The translations under genes and the position numbers were made by a program. This document shows, piece by piece, positions 22,250 through 32,600 of a stretch of DNA of 64,000 nucleotides. Below the pieces are notes generated by a model. The model had not been told where the DNA came from. It searched no databases and saw nothing but the letters and a program-made list of their open reading frames with translations. Every line of letters starts with the position of its first letter. The first letter of the stretch is position 1. Where the stretch lies: positions 30,145,519 through 30,209,518 of the forward strand of contig NW_026947485.1 in NCBI RefSeq assembly GCF_034190915.1, given 5' to 3'. This stretch comes from Cavia porcellus (Eukaryota > Chordata > Mammalia > Rodentia > Caviidae).

Positions 22250-23100
22250 CAAGGTGATCAACAATGGTTACCCTAATGCCTCCCGCTATTTCTAATAGAA
22301 TTGCCTATATCATTAGTTGTAATACTATTGAACAAAACCATAAAGGATAAAACCGACAAAACCAAAACATTGGAGATATTGTAGGTCTTCAAAAGTAGAT
22401 AGAAGTCAACGAGAATGGGCGTTATAATGAATCTCATCATCTTCTCAGCTGATGCCTAAACTTTCGAACCTGATACTATTCAGCAAAACAGAATAGAGGA
22501 ACCTCAGTCAAAAACAAGATGGTGAGAGTAATACAGGGCTTCAAATCGAGAAAATAGAAAGTCAAAGTGGGTTACTATATTATATCCTGCTATATTTTTC
22601 CCTTTAATTAAATGGATAACAATAAAAAAGTATATAATGGAGTGGAGATTGAGAAAAAGAAAAAGAGGGCATAACAGCGAAACAGGGCAGATCAAGACAT
22701 AACCTTTTAAGCAGAATAGTGTTTCACCACCAGATATTTCCGACTTAAAAATAGTTACCATATTGACTCCCTCCCTGAAGTCCTTGAGTACAACTTCATA
22801 TACTGTAGCATTAAGTATATCAAAACAATGTAAAACCATTTAAGAGAATGACAGCATTATAGAGTATTTGGAATTGACTAACAGAAAATGAACAATGGTC
22901 TCTGTATAATCTCCTTGTCTTTAAAAGGTTTTTGCTTATACTAACATACATAACAAAATCCAATAAGATACAACCTGGTTAGACCATTGGAGACAGAAGA
23001 ACAAAAGCTAGATGAGACTTCAAAACAAGATGGTACTGAATCAGCATTACCTATTAAGATGTCATTTTCTCAAAAATAGCTGTTCCTATCATCCAATCTT
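22250..23100 (-). repeat. Degenerate ~150-bp tandem units in the half-LINE 3' UTR
   Basis: Recurring plus-strand landmarks 'caatggttac...', '...gcctatat...', 'aacaaaac' and 'gggcttcaaa' begin near 22262, 22411, 22565, 22745, 22887 and 23037, about 150-180 bp apart. Copy C shows the same pattern near 7265, 7412, 7560, 7788, 7940 and 8130. The units are too diverged to be a simple satellite, and the region carries no open frame of note. Confidence 0.6.
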
Positions 23101-23142
23101 CTCTGTCTCATTTCTGTTGAGCTCTTTTTCTGTCAGTAGCTG

Positions 23143-24195
23143 TCAGTTTGTCTTCTTCATTTTGTTCTCTGCTCCATTCGTTGTGGCCTCCCTGCCACTA
23201 TTTCTGGGTTCTTTGTATTTTTCTTTTTTTAGAATATCCTGCAATACTTTCTGTAGAGTTGAATTGGTGGTTGCAAATTCCCCCAGTTCCTCTTTATCCT
23301 GGAAGCACCTCGTTTTTCCATCAATTTCCAGGGACAGTTGTGCAGGATATCTCAATCTTGGCTGGAGATTATTATCTTTCAAAGCTTGAATTATTTCCCC
23401 CCATGCTCTTCGTGATTTGATGGTTTGTGAAGAGAAATCTGCTGTAATTCTGATGGGTGTTCCTTTGTAAGTGATCTGTTTCTTGTCTCTTACAGCTTTT
23501 AATATTCTGTTCTTGTATTGAATTTCTGGGATTTTTATTATTATATGCCTGGGTGTTTCTCTGTTAGGGTTGTAGGTAGCTGGGGTCCTGTATGCCTCAT
23601 ACAGCTGAGTATCTTTACCTTTTGCTAAATTAGGAAAATTCTCCTGGATTATTTCTGTGAGTAGCTTTTGTAATTCACTTGTTTGTGTCCCTACTTCTTC
23701 TTCTATGTTCTTAATCCTTAAGTGGTGGCTCCTCTTATCATCTTCTTGTCTTTGTATTATTGCTGTTTGTTTCTTTGTTATTTTTAAGAAGTTTTTCATT
23801 TCATTCTCCCATATTTCAAGTCTGCCCTCCAGTTCAGATAGTCTGTCCTTAGTTTCTTTCAAGCTGTTATGCCAGTCTTGTATAGACTTATTAATTTCTT
23901 GATAGTCCCTTTGAACCTGCTTCACATACTCAATGCTTTCTCTGTTTTCTCCATCAAGCAATTCTCCCCTCTTTTTCTGTTCTTCCATTCCACCATCTGT
24001 TTTTTCCTGGGTGGTGTTTAGCATTTCTCTAACTATTCTGCATACTTCTAGCTTCAGATCATTGATAACTTCATTCCTGAATTGGTCTATGAGGCTCTCA
24101 ATATGGTGCTTAATGTATACTGGTGCGGCATCCATTATTGCCTGTTTCTCAGGGTTGGGGGCCGAGGAGCTTTTTTTGTTGCTTCCCTTCCCCAT
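23143..24195 (-). CDS. L1-type ORF1 protein (RNA-binding chaperone), intact, 350 aa
   Basis: This encodes the RNA-binding, trimeric nucleic-acid chaperone of L1-lineage retrotransposons, which coats its own RNA to form the cytoplasmic RNP. Residues ~35-155 form a heptad-rich coiled coil and include two consecutive RhxxhE-type trimerisation motifs, RLSELE (118-123) and RLEIWE (125-130). An RRM-like domain spans ~157-255, with QENFPNL at 184-190 and RHIIIKI at 216-222. A C-terminal domain at ~256-325 carries RRAWGEI (262-268) and RYPAQLSL (282-289), followed by a Lys-rich tail. The length is normal for the family (about 340-370 aa). The start has A at -3 and G at +4, and the N-terminal MGKGSNKK is typical. 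There is no stop or frameshift. No ORF2 follows, so the protein acts with a partner element's ORF2 product. A 152-codon antisense frame at 23933-24391 is a shadow. Confidence 0.95.
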   Translation of the reverse strand: MGKGSNKKSSSAPNPEKQAIMDAAPVYIKHHIESLIDQFRNEVINDLKLEVCRIVREMLNTTQEKTDGGMEEQKKRGELLDGENRESIEYVKQVQRDYQEINKSIQDWHNSLKETKDRLSELEGRLEIWENEMKNFLKITKKQTAIIQRQEDDKRSHHLRIKNIEEEVGTQTSELQKLLTEIIQENFPNLAKGKDTQLYEAYRTPATYNPNRETPRHIIIKIPEIQYKNRILKAVRDKKQITYKGTPIRITADFSSQTIKSRRAWGEIIQALKDNNLQPRLRYPAQLSLEIDGKTRCFQDKEELGEFATTNSTLQKVLQDILKKEKYKEPRNSGREATTNGAENKMKKTN

Positions 24196-24590
24196 ATTTT
24201 TTGTTCCTTATAAAATGCAATCTTACAAAGGAGGCCCGGCTTCCCTGCCTGTCAGCCACAGCCTGATCAAATTGCGCTGGCTAGTTGTTCCCGCCCACCG
24301 CTGCGCACCAGGGAGTCGGAGGAGGCAGCCTACGCGGAAGTCAGTCGCTCCTCCGGGCCATCGTCCGGCTCTGGGATCTGGGTTAGGCTAGTCTAGCCTA
24401 GAGAGTCCGCCAGCAGCGTCACTCAGGCCAGGCACTTTTCTCCAATCCCGTCCGAGAGGGGAATGGCGCCCAGAGAGATCTCCGCTAGAGTCAAACTGTG
24501 GTGGGGGGTCAGATTCTCACTCACCTCGCCACCAGTCAGTTTTCGTGTACACCTCTGTCCGTCCTTTTTTTTTCGACTCCGTTCTCCCGT

Positions 24591-24622
24591 TCCCAGAGCT
24601 CGGCGCTCCCAGAGCTCGGCGC
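24591..24622. repeat. Tandem 16-bp duplication in the 5' UTR
   Basis: TCCCAGAGCTCGGCGC is present twice head to tail (24591-24606 and 24607-24622) with no mismatch, so it is either recent or selected. Confidence 0.9.
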
Positions 24623-24895
24623 GTCTCTCCTTGCTGAGCCGCTGTGGAGATAGCCGGCCGCCGCACGGCGGGAAATCCAAACCGGTTTCCGATGGCGCGG
24701 AGTCGAGCCTCCACACCGAGATTTTTCTGTTCCTATTTTAGCGCCAGGACTGTATTCCAAGTTGGATTCTCTCAGCCCAGTTCGTTCCTGAGTCAGCAGA
24801 GCATATCTCTACTGATTCGTGTCTCCCTAGTCCGCATTATTTCTGGCCTCTGAGCCGAACCTTTCAGAGAGCCTCTGGTAGTTGCTGTTGTCTGT

Positions 24896-24905
24896 CCGCC
24901 ATGTT
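24896..24905 (-). promoter_or_regulatory. YY1-like site at the element 5' end
   Basis: The sense strand reads AACATGGCGG starting about 15 bp from the element's first base. This matches the AAnATGGCGG core bound by YY1. In human L1 a YY1 site at nearly the same offset directs accurate start-site choice. Function here is inferred. Confidence 0.6.
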
Positions 24906-24919
24906 CTCTGGTCTCCTTC

Positions 24920-24932
24920 TGAAATGCCTTTT
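24920..24932. repeat. Target-site duplication, right copy
   Basis: TGAAATGCCTTTT, identical to 21765-21777. The pre-insertion site would be continuous AATAATGAAATGCC followed by TTTTCAGTGG. Confidence 0.95.
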
Positions 24933-26470
24933 CAGTGGACTCCTGCTGCTGTGTGAACTAGCTCGAGGCTATGAAAGTAATGAGTCCGGACAGAGTCATC
25001 TGATCTCATGCTTGGTGCAAAACTCAAAGCGAAGGCCTTTGCCCACAATCCCTGGTCTGTTTACCAGACTGCAAGCAGACTGACTGCTGGAAGCATTATA
25101 AAGCTTACCTCCTGTTTCCCCTTCCCCCTCCAGCAAGTTTCCAGTTTTTTGGTTTTTCCAAGTGTTGTCTAGGAAAATACGGTGTTATAGAGCCCTCTAC
25201 AGGCGAGAAGTTTGCAGTCGCTTGCTTGCCAGAACTACTTTTCATACAAATCATGATTACTGGAACTACACAGATCAGATCTCACTGGAAAGGTGTTTGT
25301 CCTAACAGCAGGCTGACACCGATTCACCCAAAGTCTCCGTAGAAGCGAGCATTTTTTGTTATCTTGTACAGGACACAGTCTTTGGGAACTCGCAATGTAA
25401 GGCAGAGTGTTAGGGGTTATATTACTTCATTACTGTCATCATAACTCTTGGGATTATCCATGAAGAATATGAGGCTTTAGAGGCCTAGATATGAGGAAGA
25501 AGAAAGAAGCTAACTACATGAACACACTTTATGATTTCCCCAGCAAACTTTGCATTCTAGTGAAGTATATGCCTCGAAAAATTCAGTGACTTTCTCAAGT
25601 GTTTTAGAGAACTTAGTATAAATTTTTATAGGGTTTTTTATATTATGTTTTAAACTTTTTTGGATTATATATATATAATTAATGAAATAAATTCATATAT
25701 AAAGATAAAAATGAGGAAAAATGTAGGAGACAAAATAAAACAAGGTCTCATTTTCATTTAGACAATGCTGTTCAAACCACATTTGATATTGGCTATAAAA
25801 CACTCTTAAAGTCAGCAAAATAATCATCAACTTTTAATAGGAACTTTTCATAATGTTTTCAAGTCAGCAAAAGTATTAAAAACTTAATAGTGGGTATTTT
25901 TTTTCCGTAATAGCTGAGAGTATTTAACAGAGGAAGCATTTGACTAAAATATTTCCTTTTACTAAAGTTAATCTGTGCTAGGTAATTCATAACCCTCTTG
26001 GAGCACCCAGAAACACATGCTTCTAACAAGTTAGAGAAGGAAGGAGACCTCTTCTCAAAGCTCCTCACCCTGGCAGCGAAACATTATGTCCAACACTTGC
26101 CTGGAATGAATGGGAAGTGATAGGATGACGAAAAACAGTCTGCTTTGTACATGTTAAAGTTCCCTTCCACCTATTGTAGCCCCTTACGGGATCTCTTTAA
26201 AGACCTAGGGGACTGTAAGAGGACACAGATGTGGGGGAACAACCAGCGCTGCTGTTGTTTACGGTCATCTCCACAGGATTCTCAGTGGTTCCCTGGGGAG
26301 CCTGGCACTATCCTCACTGCCTGTGTCCTGTGGGTGTAGCGTATCTGTCTACTGCTTTTCCCAAGGACAGTCATCTGGCACTGGATGACTTCTTTACTCC
26401 ACGGTACAGGGAAGATCAGCATGTCCTGAGGGCAATGTTAGCAAGGGTTTGGGTTCCAGTAATATGACTC
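24933..26470. other. Unique DNA, right flank of the half-LINE
   Basis: No supported gene. AT-rich near 25620-25860, with a short TA run near 25668. Confidence 0.45.
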
Positions 26471-26476
26471 TTCCAA

Positions 26477-26967
26477 ATGAAAATCCAGAATTACAATGTT
26501 GAGCTTCCAGATTTGTTGAATTCAGAAACAAGTGCTCTCAGCAGGAACTGTCAGCAGCCCAAGTTAAAACAGGGCAGCTGCTGGCTCCCGTGCACTCGAC
26601 TCCATGCAACCCATCCCAACGCTCCCGAGCCGAATGTCAGACATTATTCTACTGGGCCTGGAATCCGGCTGCCAGACGTGGGCTCCTTGCTCAGCTTATC
26701 TCCCACTGGGAGGCTGTGGCTGCCTGGATGGAACTGCACGCTTCTCAGCAGATGTGGGGCTGCCAACAAGTGGGAGCGCGACCGACAGGCCTGGCGCCAC
26801 CACCGTTTACAATCATTCTTCTCGTGCCTTCTCCTAGGCACCCCATCCCAGTGCCCCAGGGCCTGCCTGCAGTCTGGGCCCTCTGGGACAGGACAGGTGA
26901 TGAGGATTAAGCCAAGCATATTTGCATATCCTCCAAATAGGGAAGGAAACTGACACCACAGGGACAT
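26477..26967. other. GC-richer patch with overlapping open frames, unassigned
   Basis: Open frames of 158, 106 and 77 codons (plus) and 107 codons (minus) overlap in different frames. Simultaneous openness in several frames fits locally high G+C and few TA-containing stops better than a real gene. No domain, signal peptide or exon border is evident. It could be a decayed exon or regulatory DNA. Confidence 0.3.
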
Positions 26968-27508
26968 GATTTAGTGGCTAAACTTAAACTTGAGAAAGTC
27001 CTAGGCCGATTTTGAGCACCAGGAGACCAAGGAAGAAGGAAAAAGCAACACATCTGGCAGGGATGGGCGAGTGTTGGAGTAATGCAAGAAACAGAAAGAA
27101 ATGAATCTGAGTATAAAGCATCATTTAAAATTCACTCACGAATCATGAACAGGCCTTATTTTTGGCCCCAAAGATGCCACCTTCACCTCTTTCTTGCTGG
27201 ATGGGGCTGGCAGCAGGGGGACTGTCTGGGTCTTCTCCACTTTCTCTCCATGGAGCCCTGGCACAGGTAACCAGGCCTTAGTCACACTCTTGCCCTTCAC
27301 CTGATGCCCATTTCATAAACTGTCTGACAATTAGGTATTTCAGAAACTGGAGATTTCATATTTTTTCTCCCATTCTAGTAAGAGCACAAAGACAGTTTCA
27401 AATTTCTCGCAAAAGCTAAGTGAATGAGAAAACAATTAATTAGCATATATGAGGAATATTATTGCCTTTTAAAGTTGTTTTCTTTGGGACAGCCAAGAAG
27501 GGAAGTGG

Positions 27509-27645
27509 GTTTTTCTAGAGACAGGGTCTCTCTATGTAGTCCAGACTGAACTCACTGTGTAGCTCAGGCTGGCCTCAGACTTGGGGTGATTCTCCTGTCT
27601 CTTGATTACAGGCTTGCTTATGCCATTACGTACCACCCTGGAAGT
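27509..27645 (-). mobile_element. 7SL-derived (B1-type) SINE, minus strand
   Basis: GAGACAGGGTCTCTCTATGT, AGTCCAGACTGAACTCACTG, TCAGGCTGGCCTCAGACTTG, CTCTTGATTACAGGCTTGC: standard B1 landmarks in reverse orientation. Confidence 0.92.
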
Positions 27646-28545
27646 GGCTTTTTAAATGATTAATTTAAACAACTGGGTCACACTATGATTTAAAGAAGAT
27701 TTACTGTTATGCAGAGGTACCTAGAAAAATAAGATACCATAAAAAGTTTCTTCTCATTTTCAGGAATCCAGCCAGGTACTGGTACATTCTGTGGGCAAAT
27801 CTGCAAAAGCTGCTTTAATTTTTCTCTGAACCCTGAGCCTAGGACCCAAACAATAACACCTATCAAAAACACAGAACTTCTCTAACACAGGATGTTCAAT
27901 TGCCAGAACACGTATTTAAAACTAGGACTACCTTCTTTGATGCTGCCTGGTACGTGGTTGGATGTACTTCCTCTCTTAGGGTACCAATTTATTGCTCAAA
28001 AACAATTTTGTCTTTTTCTTGAAAATAACCTTGGAAAACATCTGCAATTCTTTAGAGTTATCACATGGGGTTTTAACTCTCATTACTCAGGAGCAAAGGG
28101 CCATTTGTAGTGGACTCTGGAAAGTAAAATGGGTAGTTCAGCCCTGGAACCCCCACATAACCCCACATCCCCTCACTGAAAACAAATCAGGAAAGATCAA
28201 TGAATTTCAATCTTTCAAGAAGATGGAAATTCCCTAAAAAGGCCATTTAAAAAAATCTTTATGTTCCTTTATTGGAGCAAGATTCCTGATCAGTATACAG
28301 TGATGAATTCATTAAATAGAGACCTGTGCAGAAATTATACACTCTCTATCTAGAAAGGTCATTTTATTTTTTTTAAAGAGGAAAAAAACAAAATGGTAAC
28401 AATGGTTAATGAATTGTGTATTGTTATTTTTAAATTAGTGACTGAGTACAGGATATTGGCATTTAATTGTCCAAACAGTATTAGCACAAAGCTTTCTTTT
28501 CAATGAACTAAGAGAAATTAGTAATTAGTAGTATAACTATCTTAA

Positions 28546-28548
<3 letters not shown>
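27646..28548. other. Unique DNA, no gene seen
   Basis: Short frames only, with AT-rich stretches. Confidence 0.45.

Positions 28549-28584
<36 letters not shown>
28549..28584. repeat. (TA)n microsatellite
   Basis: A pure TA run of about 17-18 units, followed by GTTGGGGGGG. Confidence 0.95.
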
Positions 28585-28588
<4 letters not shown>

Positions 28589-29325
28589 GGGGGGCTTAGA
28601 AAGGCCATTTTAAAAGAAATCACTGAAATACATCTTTGGACATTTCCCATTGAGGAACTTTTAAAGGATCACACTCATTTGGATGTATACATTCTGGCAC
28701 GTGTCTTCCTTGTGTGCCTTTTGCAAAGTGCAAGCAGGATACCCAAAAGAGGAGTCTTTAAAAATGATGGTACACTCTCCTACATCTAGCAGTCTTCACT
28801 GAAGTCACCTGGATGAGGATCATCTTTCTGGGGGCAGACACTTGAGTGACACCACTTGCACCACAACCTTGGAAACCTCACCATGGCCAGCCAGGACAGT
28901 CCCTATTGGATGCCGTGCTAAATGCTCAGGAGGAGGTAAACCACTCTGCTTATGTGACAGGGATTTTCGGAGTTTCGGAAGCAAGACAGAGTCTAGACAG
29001 GTGAGCTATGCTCAAGGCGTAGAGGAAGGCTGGTTTAGAAACAGCCTGTGATGTGTTAGAAGCGCTTTTGTTCCTGGACACTACTCTTGGGTTTTGGGGA
29101 ACCATGGTTGAGGATATGATTGTGAAACAGAATGGCGATCAGAATTTCACATGCTGTGGGTCCCAGTGGACCTACAAGCTCACCCTAACAGCTACTAACC
29201 CTCAAGGGACACACACCTTCAATGTAATTCCACACAAGAAAGATGATGAAAGAGAACCACTCAGGTCTGGCTTGTTCTCTTCCTTTGGCATCTATAAAAG
29301 GAGTCTAAGCTTTGTTGTTGTTTCC
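28585..29325. other. Unique DNA; unidentified open frame at 29053-29340
   Basis: A 95-codon plus-strand frame contains a segment beginning MVEDMIVKQNGDQNFTC that looks more protein-like than its surroundings. It runs into an ID element at its 3' end, I recognise no family, and no exon borders are clear. A worn processed pseudogene is possible. Confidence 0.25.
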
Positions 29326-29402
29326 GTACTGGGAATTTAACCAATACACAGGCTCTCCTGTGTGCTAGACATGGGCACTGCTGTTAAGATACACTCCTGC
29401 TC
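29326..29402 (-). mobile_element. Old ID-type SINE, minus strand
   Basis: GTACTGGGAATTTAACCAAT...GTGTGCTAGACATGGGCACTG is a diverged complement of the ID core, preceded by TTTGTTGTTG. Confidence 0.6.
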
Positions 29403-30394
29403 AAGATTAAACTCTTTGGCTAAGCAACCATGGAGTTCTTGGATAATCTGCATTATGTCAAGAATACATCAGACTTTCTGTTAGGAATATGTAAGTGCCT
29501 CATTGATAGGAAAAATTCAGATGTCATCATGTCAGTATCCATTCTTACTACTTTATTTTCATCTCATTCATTACTGTGTATGAATCATGAAAATTATACA
29601 ATCCATTTCACGGAGGGTTCACTTTGGGACAGGAGTTTAATATGCTCATGACAGCGCTGTAATATACCAGAGGTTATAAGCATGACCGTTGCACTGATGG
29701 CACAGACAGTCTCATCGGGTGGTTTTAAGTTGCCCAATGGGACAGTCACGCATGTACCACTGGTGATTCAAGCTGGTGGGAACATGTTAAGAAACTTTTC
29801 ATCCGGGTTCTCTTCCCAGTCTAGTCCACACTGAGGACAGAGGTACAACTACATTCAAGCTGAGCGGCAGGAAGCGCTGAGGAGCAGGGCTTCTAGAGTG
29901 GGTGTTAGAGCACCGTATAGGAGCAGCAGTTTTGCCCTTTTCTTTGGGAAATTAGACGACATCATTACAGGTCCTGGGGGACAGTATATACCCTCATCTA
30001 GATGTTCATTTTGCAATGGGTAGACATACTCGTCCATTTCATCTTCATGGTGTTGGCAAAGGCAAAGCTTAGAGTGAATTTTTCTGCTGATACAGGAAAT
30101 GTCTTCTAGAAGCTTGAGGAGACAGGAGGAAGGGAACATCTAGGAGTCTGGCCCCCGCCCTCACCCCAGGCCTCAAGGTGCAGGTGTCTCTGGTGAGTAG
30201 ATGAGGATGCTATAGCTCTCCCTTCAGAGTTTTCCAGGGACAGTGGCTGTCCCTCTGTTCAATTCAGTTGAGAATCCCCGGTAGGGTTCTCTGTCCCAGT
30301 GTCTTCTTCCCTGAAATTCTACTTACGGTATTTACTACAAAAATGAGCAAAGAAATTGTGACTATTGGGAATGTCCTTCAGAGATACATTTAAG
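29403..30394. other. Unique DNA, no gene seen
   Basis: A 94-codon minus-strand frame (29855-30139) and a 73-codon plus-strand frame lack recognisable domains. Confidence 0.4.
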
Positions 30395-30605
30395 AGGATG
30401 GGCTTTGGAACCATTCTACTGTGTTTTGAATGCCAGTTTCACCATTTATCTCTCTGTGTGGCCATGAAAAAGTTTATTAACATTTCTATGCCTTACTATC
30501 TTCCAGATAGGACTGCTGTAAATCTTAAATGATATATTACATACAAAGACCTTATTATGGTTTTTAGTATACAGTACACAACAAATGTACTACATTATTA
30601 TTATG
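30395..30605 (+). repeat. MIR SINE
   Basis: GGGCTTTGGAACCATTCTAC, GCCAGTTTCACCATTTATC, GTGGCCATGAAAAAGTTTAT, ATTTCTATGCCTTACTATC and a TATTATTATGATTATTATTA end follow MIR order. Confidence 0.75.
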
Positions 30606-32111
30606 ATTATTATTACAATACCACATATTGCCTTCTACAAGTAATGAAATTTTAATGCATTTTTCTTTTCTAATTAAACTACAGGTACCCTTTAAGCAAA
30701 AACTTCACAATATCCATGCATACTTCTGTTTGAATAACATTCTCACGGGAATATTTCCATTTTAACAGGGAAGTTACAAAAAGGAATAATTAAAAATGGT
30801 GGATCTGGGAATGCCATTTGGGTATGGAGTTCTCAGTGCTCTTTAAATCATTGTGAATGCTAATTAGTATTCTGTAAGAAGATCAGATCCAATTTTGGAA
30901 GCCAGATTTTCTTCCACCAAATCAATTTTCAGGAACCCTACAATGAACACTCATGTTACATTTCTTGATAAAATGAAATAATACTTGAATCTACAAGGTC
31001 CATATGCAACCTGAGGTCATATAACTTTGCTTCAACATGCTCATGTAATATTTGAATAGTTCATTTGTATTTACTTAATTATATATTTACTGAAAACCAA
31101 CACAGACTCATTCTTAATGCTAAATGGCACGTGATTGCTATACTTAAAATGTCTGGATTATTTTGAGTGGAGAGATTTATTTCATTCTCATGGCTTTTGG
31201 AAGTCTGGGCCTATCTGGTTTCAGTTAGGCAACTTCAGCCAGTATTTTCTGGTACATTTGCAACTGTTGAACAATGAGAAGTAAAAACTTTTCATTGCCA
31301 GCACAGCTTAAGTCTAATGCAGATATAAACACATTTAATGGAGCTTTATTTAGGTTCAGCTTTATTATTCTTAACTTTCATAGTAATTTTGAATCACATT
31401 GCATTAACAAATTTTTATTAGGTTTCCCCATGGAAAGCGTGTTGCAGGCAAGGCTCTTTATGACTTTCACTCAAGGACATCACAGCCAATCTGAAATTTA
31501 CTTTCCAATCCAGAAGAAAATGGAATTGTTAAAAGCTTGCTTTTGTTATATAGTCTAGTTCAGCTTTCTCCAAAGGACACTAATTCTTTCCTTTGCTCTC
31601 AGCTAGGACCTGCCCTAAGTACTATGAAACTACTTTTTTAATCCATCTTTGCTCTTTAGTCTTTTAACTGAGTACATGCTAGGTGGCGACAGGAAGGGCA
31701 GGAACAGGGACTACTGAAGGTATACTGTGTATAAGAGTTGATTTATACTGGTGACTCAGTTTTCTTGCAACTAAAAGTATTCTAAGCAACCTATGCCTTT
31801 GGATTCCTCTTTAAAACTTACAAATAAAGCAGTGTTCCCAGAGCCAACTCCTTCAAAGAAGCTGCTACATTCAGGTTTTTGATTTAGTGGTTAAACTATT
31901 TCTCTGTGTGTAGAGTAGGAAGGTTCCTGTGGTCAGTCAGGCCTTGCCCAGCGGTCTGTGGCATGGTCAGCAAGTTGTGTACTGTGGGCAGCAGGAGAAG
32001 AGAGCAGAAGTGGCAGCCACCCTAGCATGCTGGTGACCGACAGGCCTTGGCCTGTGTTCAGCAACTCTATGGAGGAGATTCAGGCTCCCAGCAGGAAGTC
32101 AGAGTCAGTCG
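30606..32111. other. Unique AT-rich DNA
   Basis: A plus-strand 94-codon frame at 31274-31558 has no recognised domain. No complete repeat was recognised. Confidence 0.45.
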
Positions 32112-32119
32112 GGAATCTT

Positions 32120-32224
32120 TTTTTCTTTTTTTTTCTTTCTTTCTTTTTTGGTACCAGCAATCGAACTCACGTCCTTGCATTTGCCAGGCAGGTGTTGTGC
32201 TGCTGAGCTATATCCCTGGCCCCT
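32120..32224 (-). mobile_element. ID-type SINE, minus strand, with TSD
   Basis: A T/C-rich tail complement is followed by GGTACCAGCAATCGAACTCA and CTGAGCTATATCCCTGGCCC. GGAATCTT flanks it at 32112-32119 and 32225-32232. Confidence 0.93.
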
Positions 32225-32232
32225 GGAATCTT

Positions 32233-32439
32233 CAACAAAAGCACTGCAGCATGCACTGCAGAAGATCTACTTGTATTTAATTTGTACAATTACAAAGAAG
32301 TATTTTGTTGGCTTGGTCACTTTATAACTATAATAAACAAAACTTAGGTAGTAGATCACAGTGTGAGCTGTATGAGTATCTGTGCAGATGATCTGTCCTA
32401 TTGTGAATTGAGTAGAGTCTCATGAGTAGACAGTTCTTT
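32233..32439. other. Unique DNA, nothing seen
   Basis: No repeat or gene signal recognised. Confidence 0.4.
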
Positions 32440-32600
32440 ACAATTTTCTGCATTCTGTACAATTTTCATGAGTAAAATGAGGTTTATTATATTTGTGTAT
32501 GAAGATTGCTATAAGAATTAAATGAGATGCATAGAAAGCTGTTGGCAAAGTGAATAGTCAAACCAAATATTCAATGAGAGGTAGTATTATTATTCCCAAG
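32440..32600 (+). repeat. Probable MIR SINE, 3' part
   Basis: ATGAGTAAAATGAGGTTTAT, GCTATAAGAATTAAATGAGA and TGCATAGAAAGCTGTTGGCA match the MIR 3' half in order. It is old. Confidence 0.55.

Larger units (their letters stand above)
21778..24919 (-). mobile_element. Full-length half-LINE (HAL1-like) retrotransposon, copy A
   Basis: A complete ~3.14-kb insertion on the minus strand, flanked by an exact 13-bp TSD and ending in about 21 A residues. In sense order it has a CpG-rich 5' UTR of about 724 bp (24919-24196), an intact L1-type ORF1 (24195-23143), and a 3' UTR of about 1.34 kb with degenerate tandem units and an AATAAA signal next to the tail. ORF2, which encodes endonuclease and reverse transcriptase in normal L1s, is absent. 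Copy C shares the same junction. The element must therefore depend on ORF2 protein supplied in trans. The HAL1 class is established; the family identity and age here are inferred. Confidence 0.9.
24196..24919 (-). promoter_or_regulatory. CpG-rich 5' UTR / internal promoter of half-LINE copy A
   Basis: About 724 bp, clearly richer in G+C and CpG than the surrounding DNA, lying between the TSD and the ORF1 start. L1-lineage 5' UTRs hold an internal pol II promoter that starts transcription at the first base. It contains a YY1-like motif near the 5' end and a 16-bp tandem duplication at 24591-24622. Several short overlapping frames occur on both strands here. Confidence 0.75.

Noticed and set aside
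23012..23420. Plus-strand frames of 125 and 90 codons
   Set aside because: Antisense shadows of the ORF1 3' part; hydrophobic runs come from the complement of Lys/Glu codons.
23933..24391. 152-codon plus-strand open frame
   Set aside because: It lies antisense to the half-LINE ORF1 and 5' UTR; the real coding strand is the minus strand with clear ORF1 domains.
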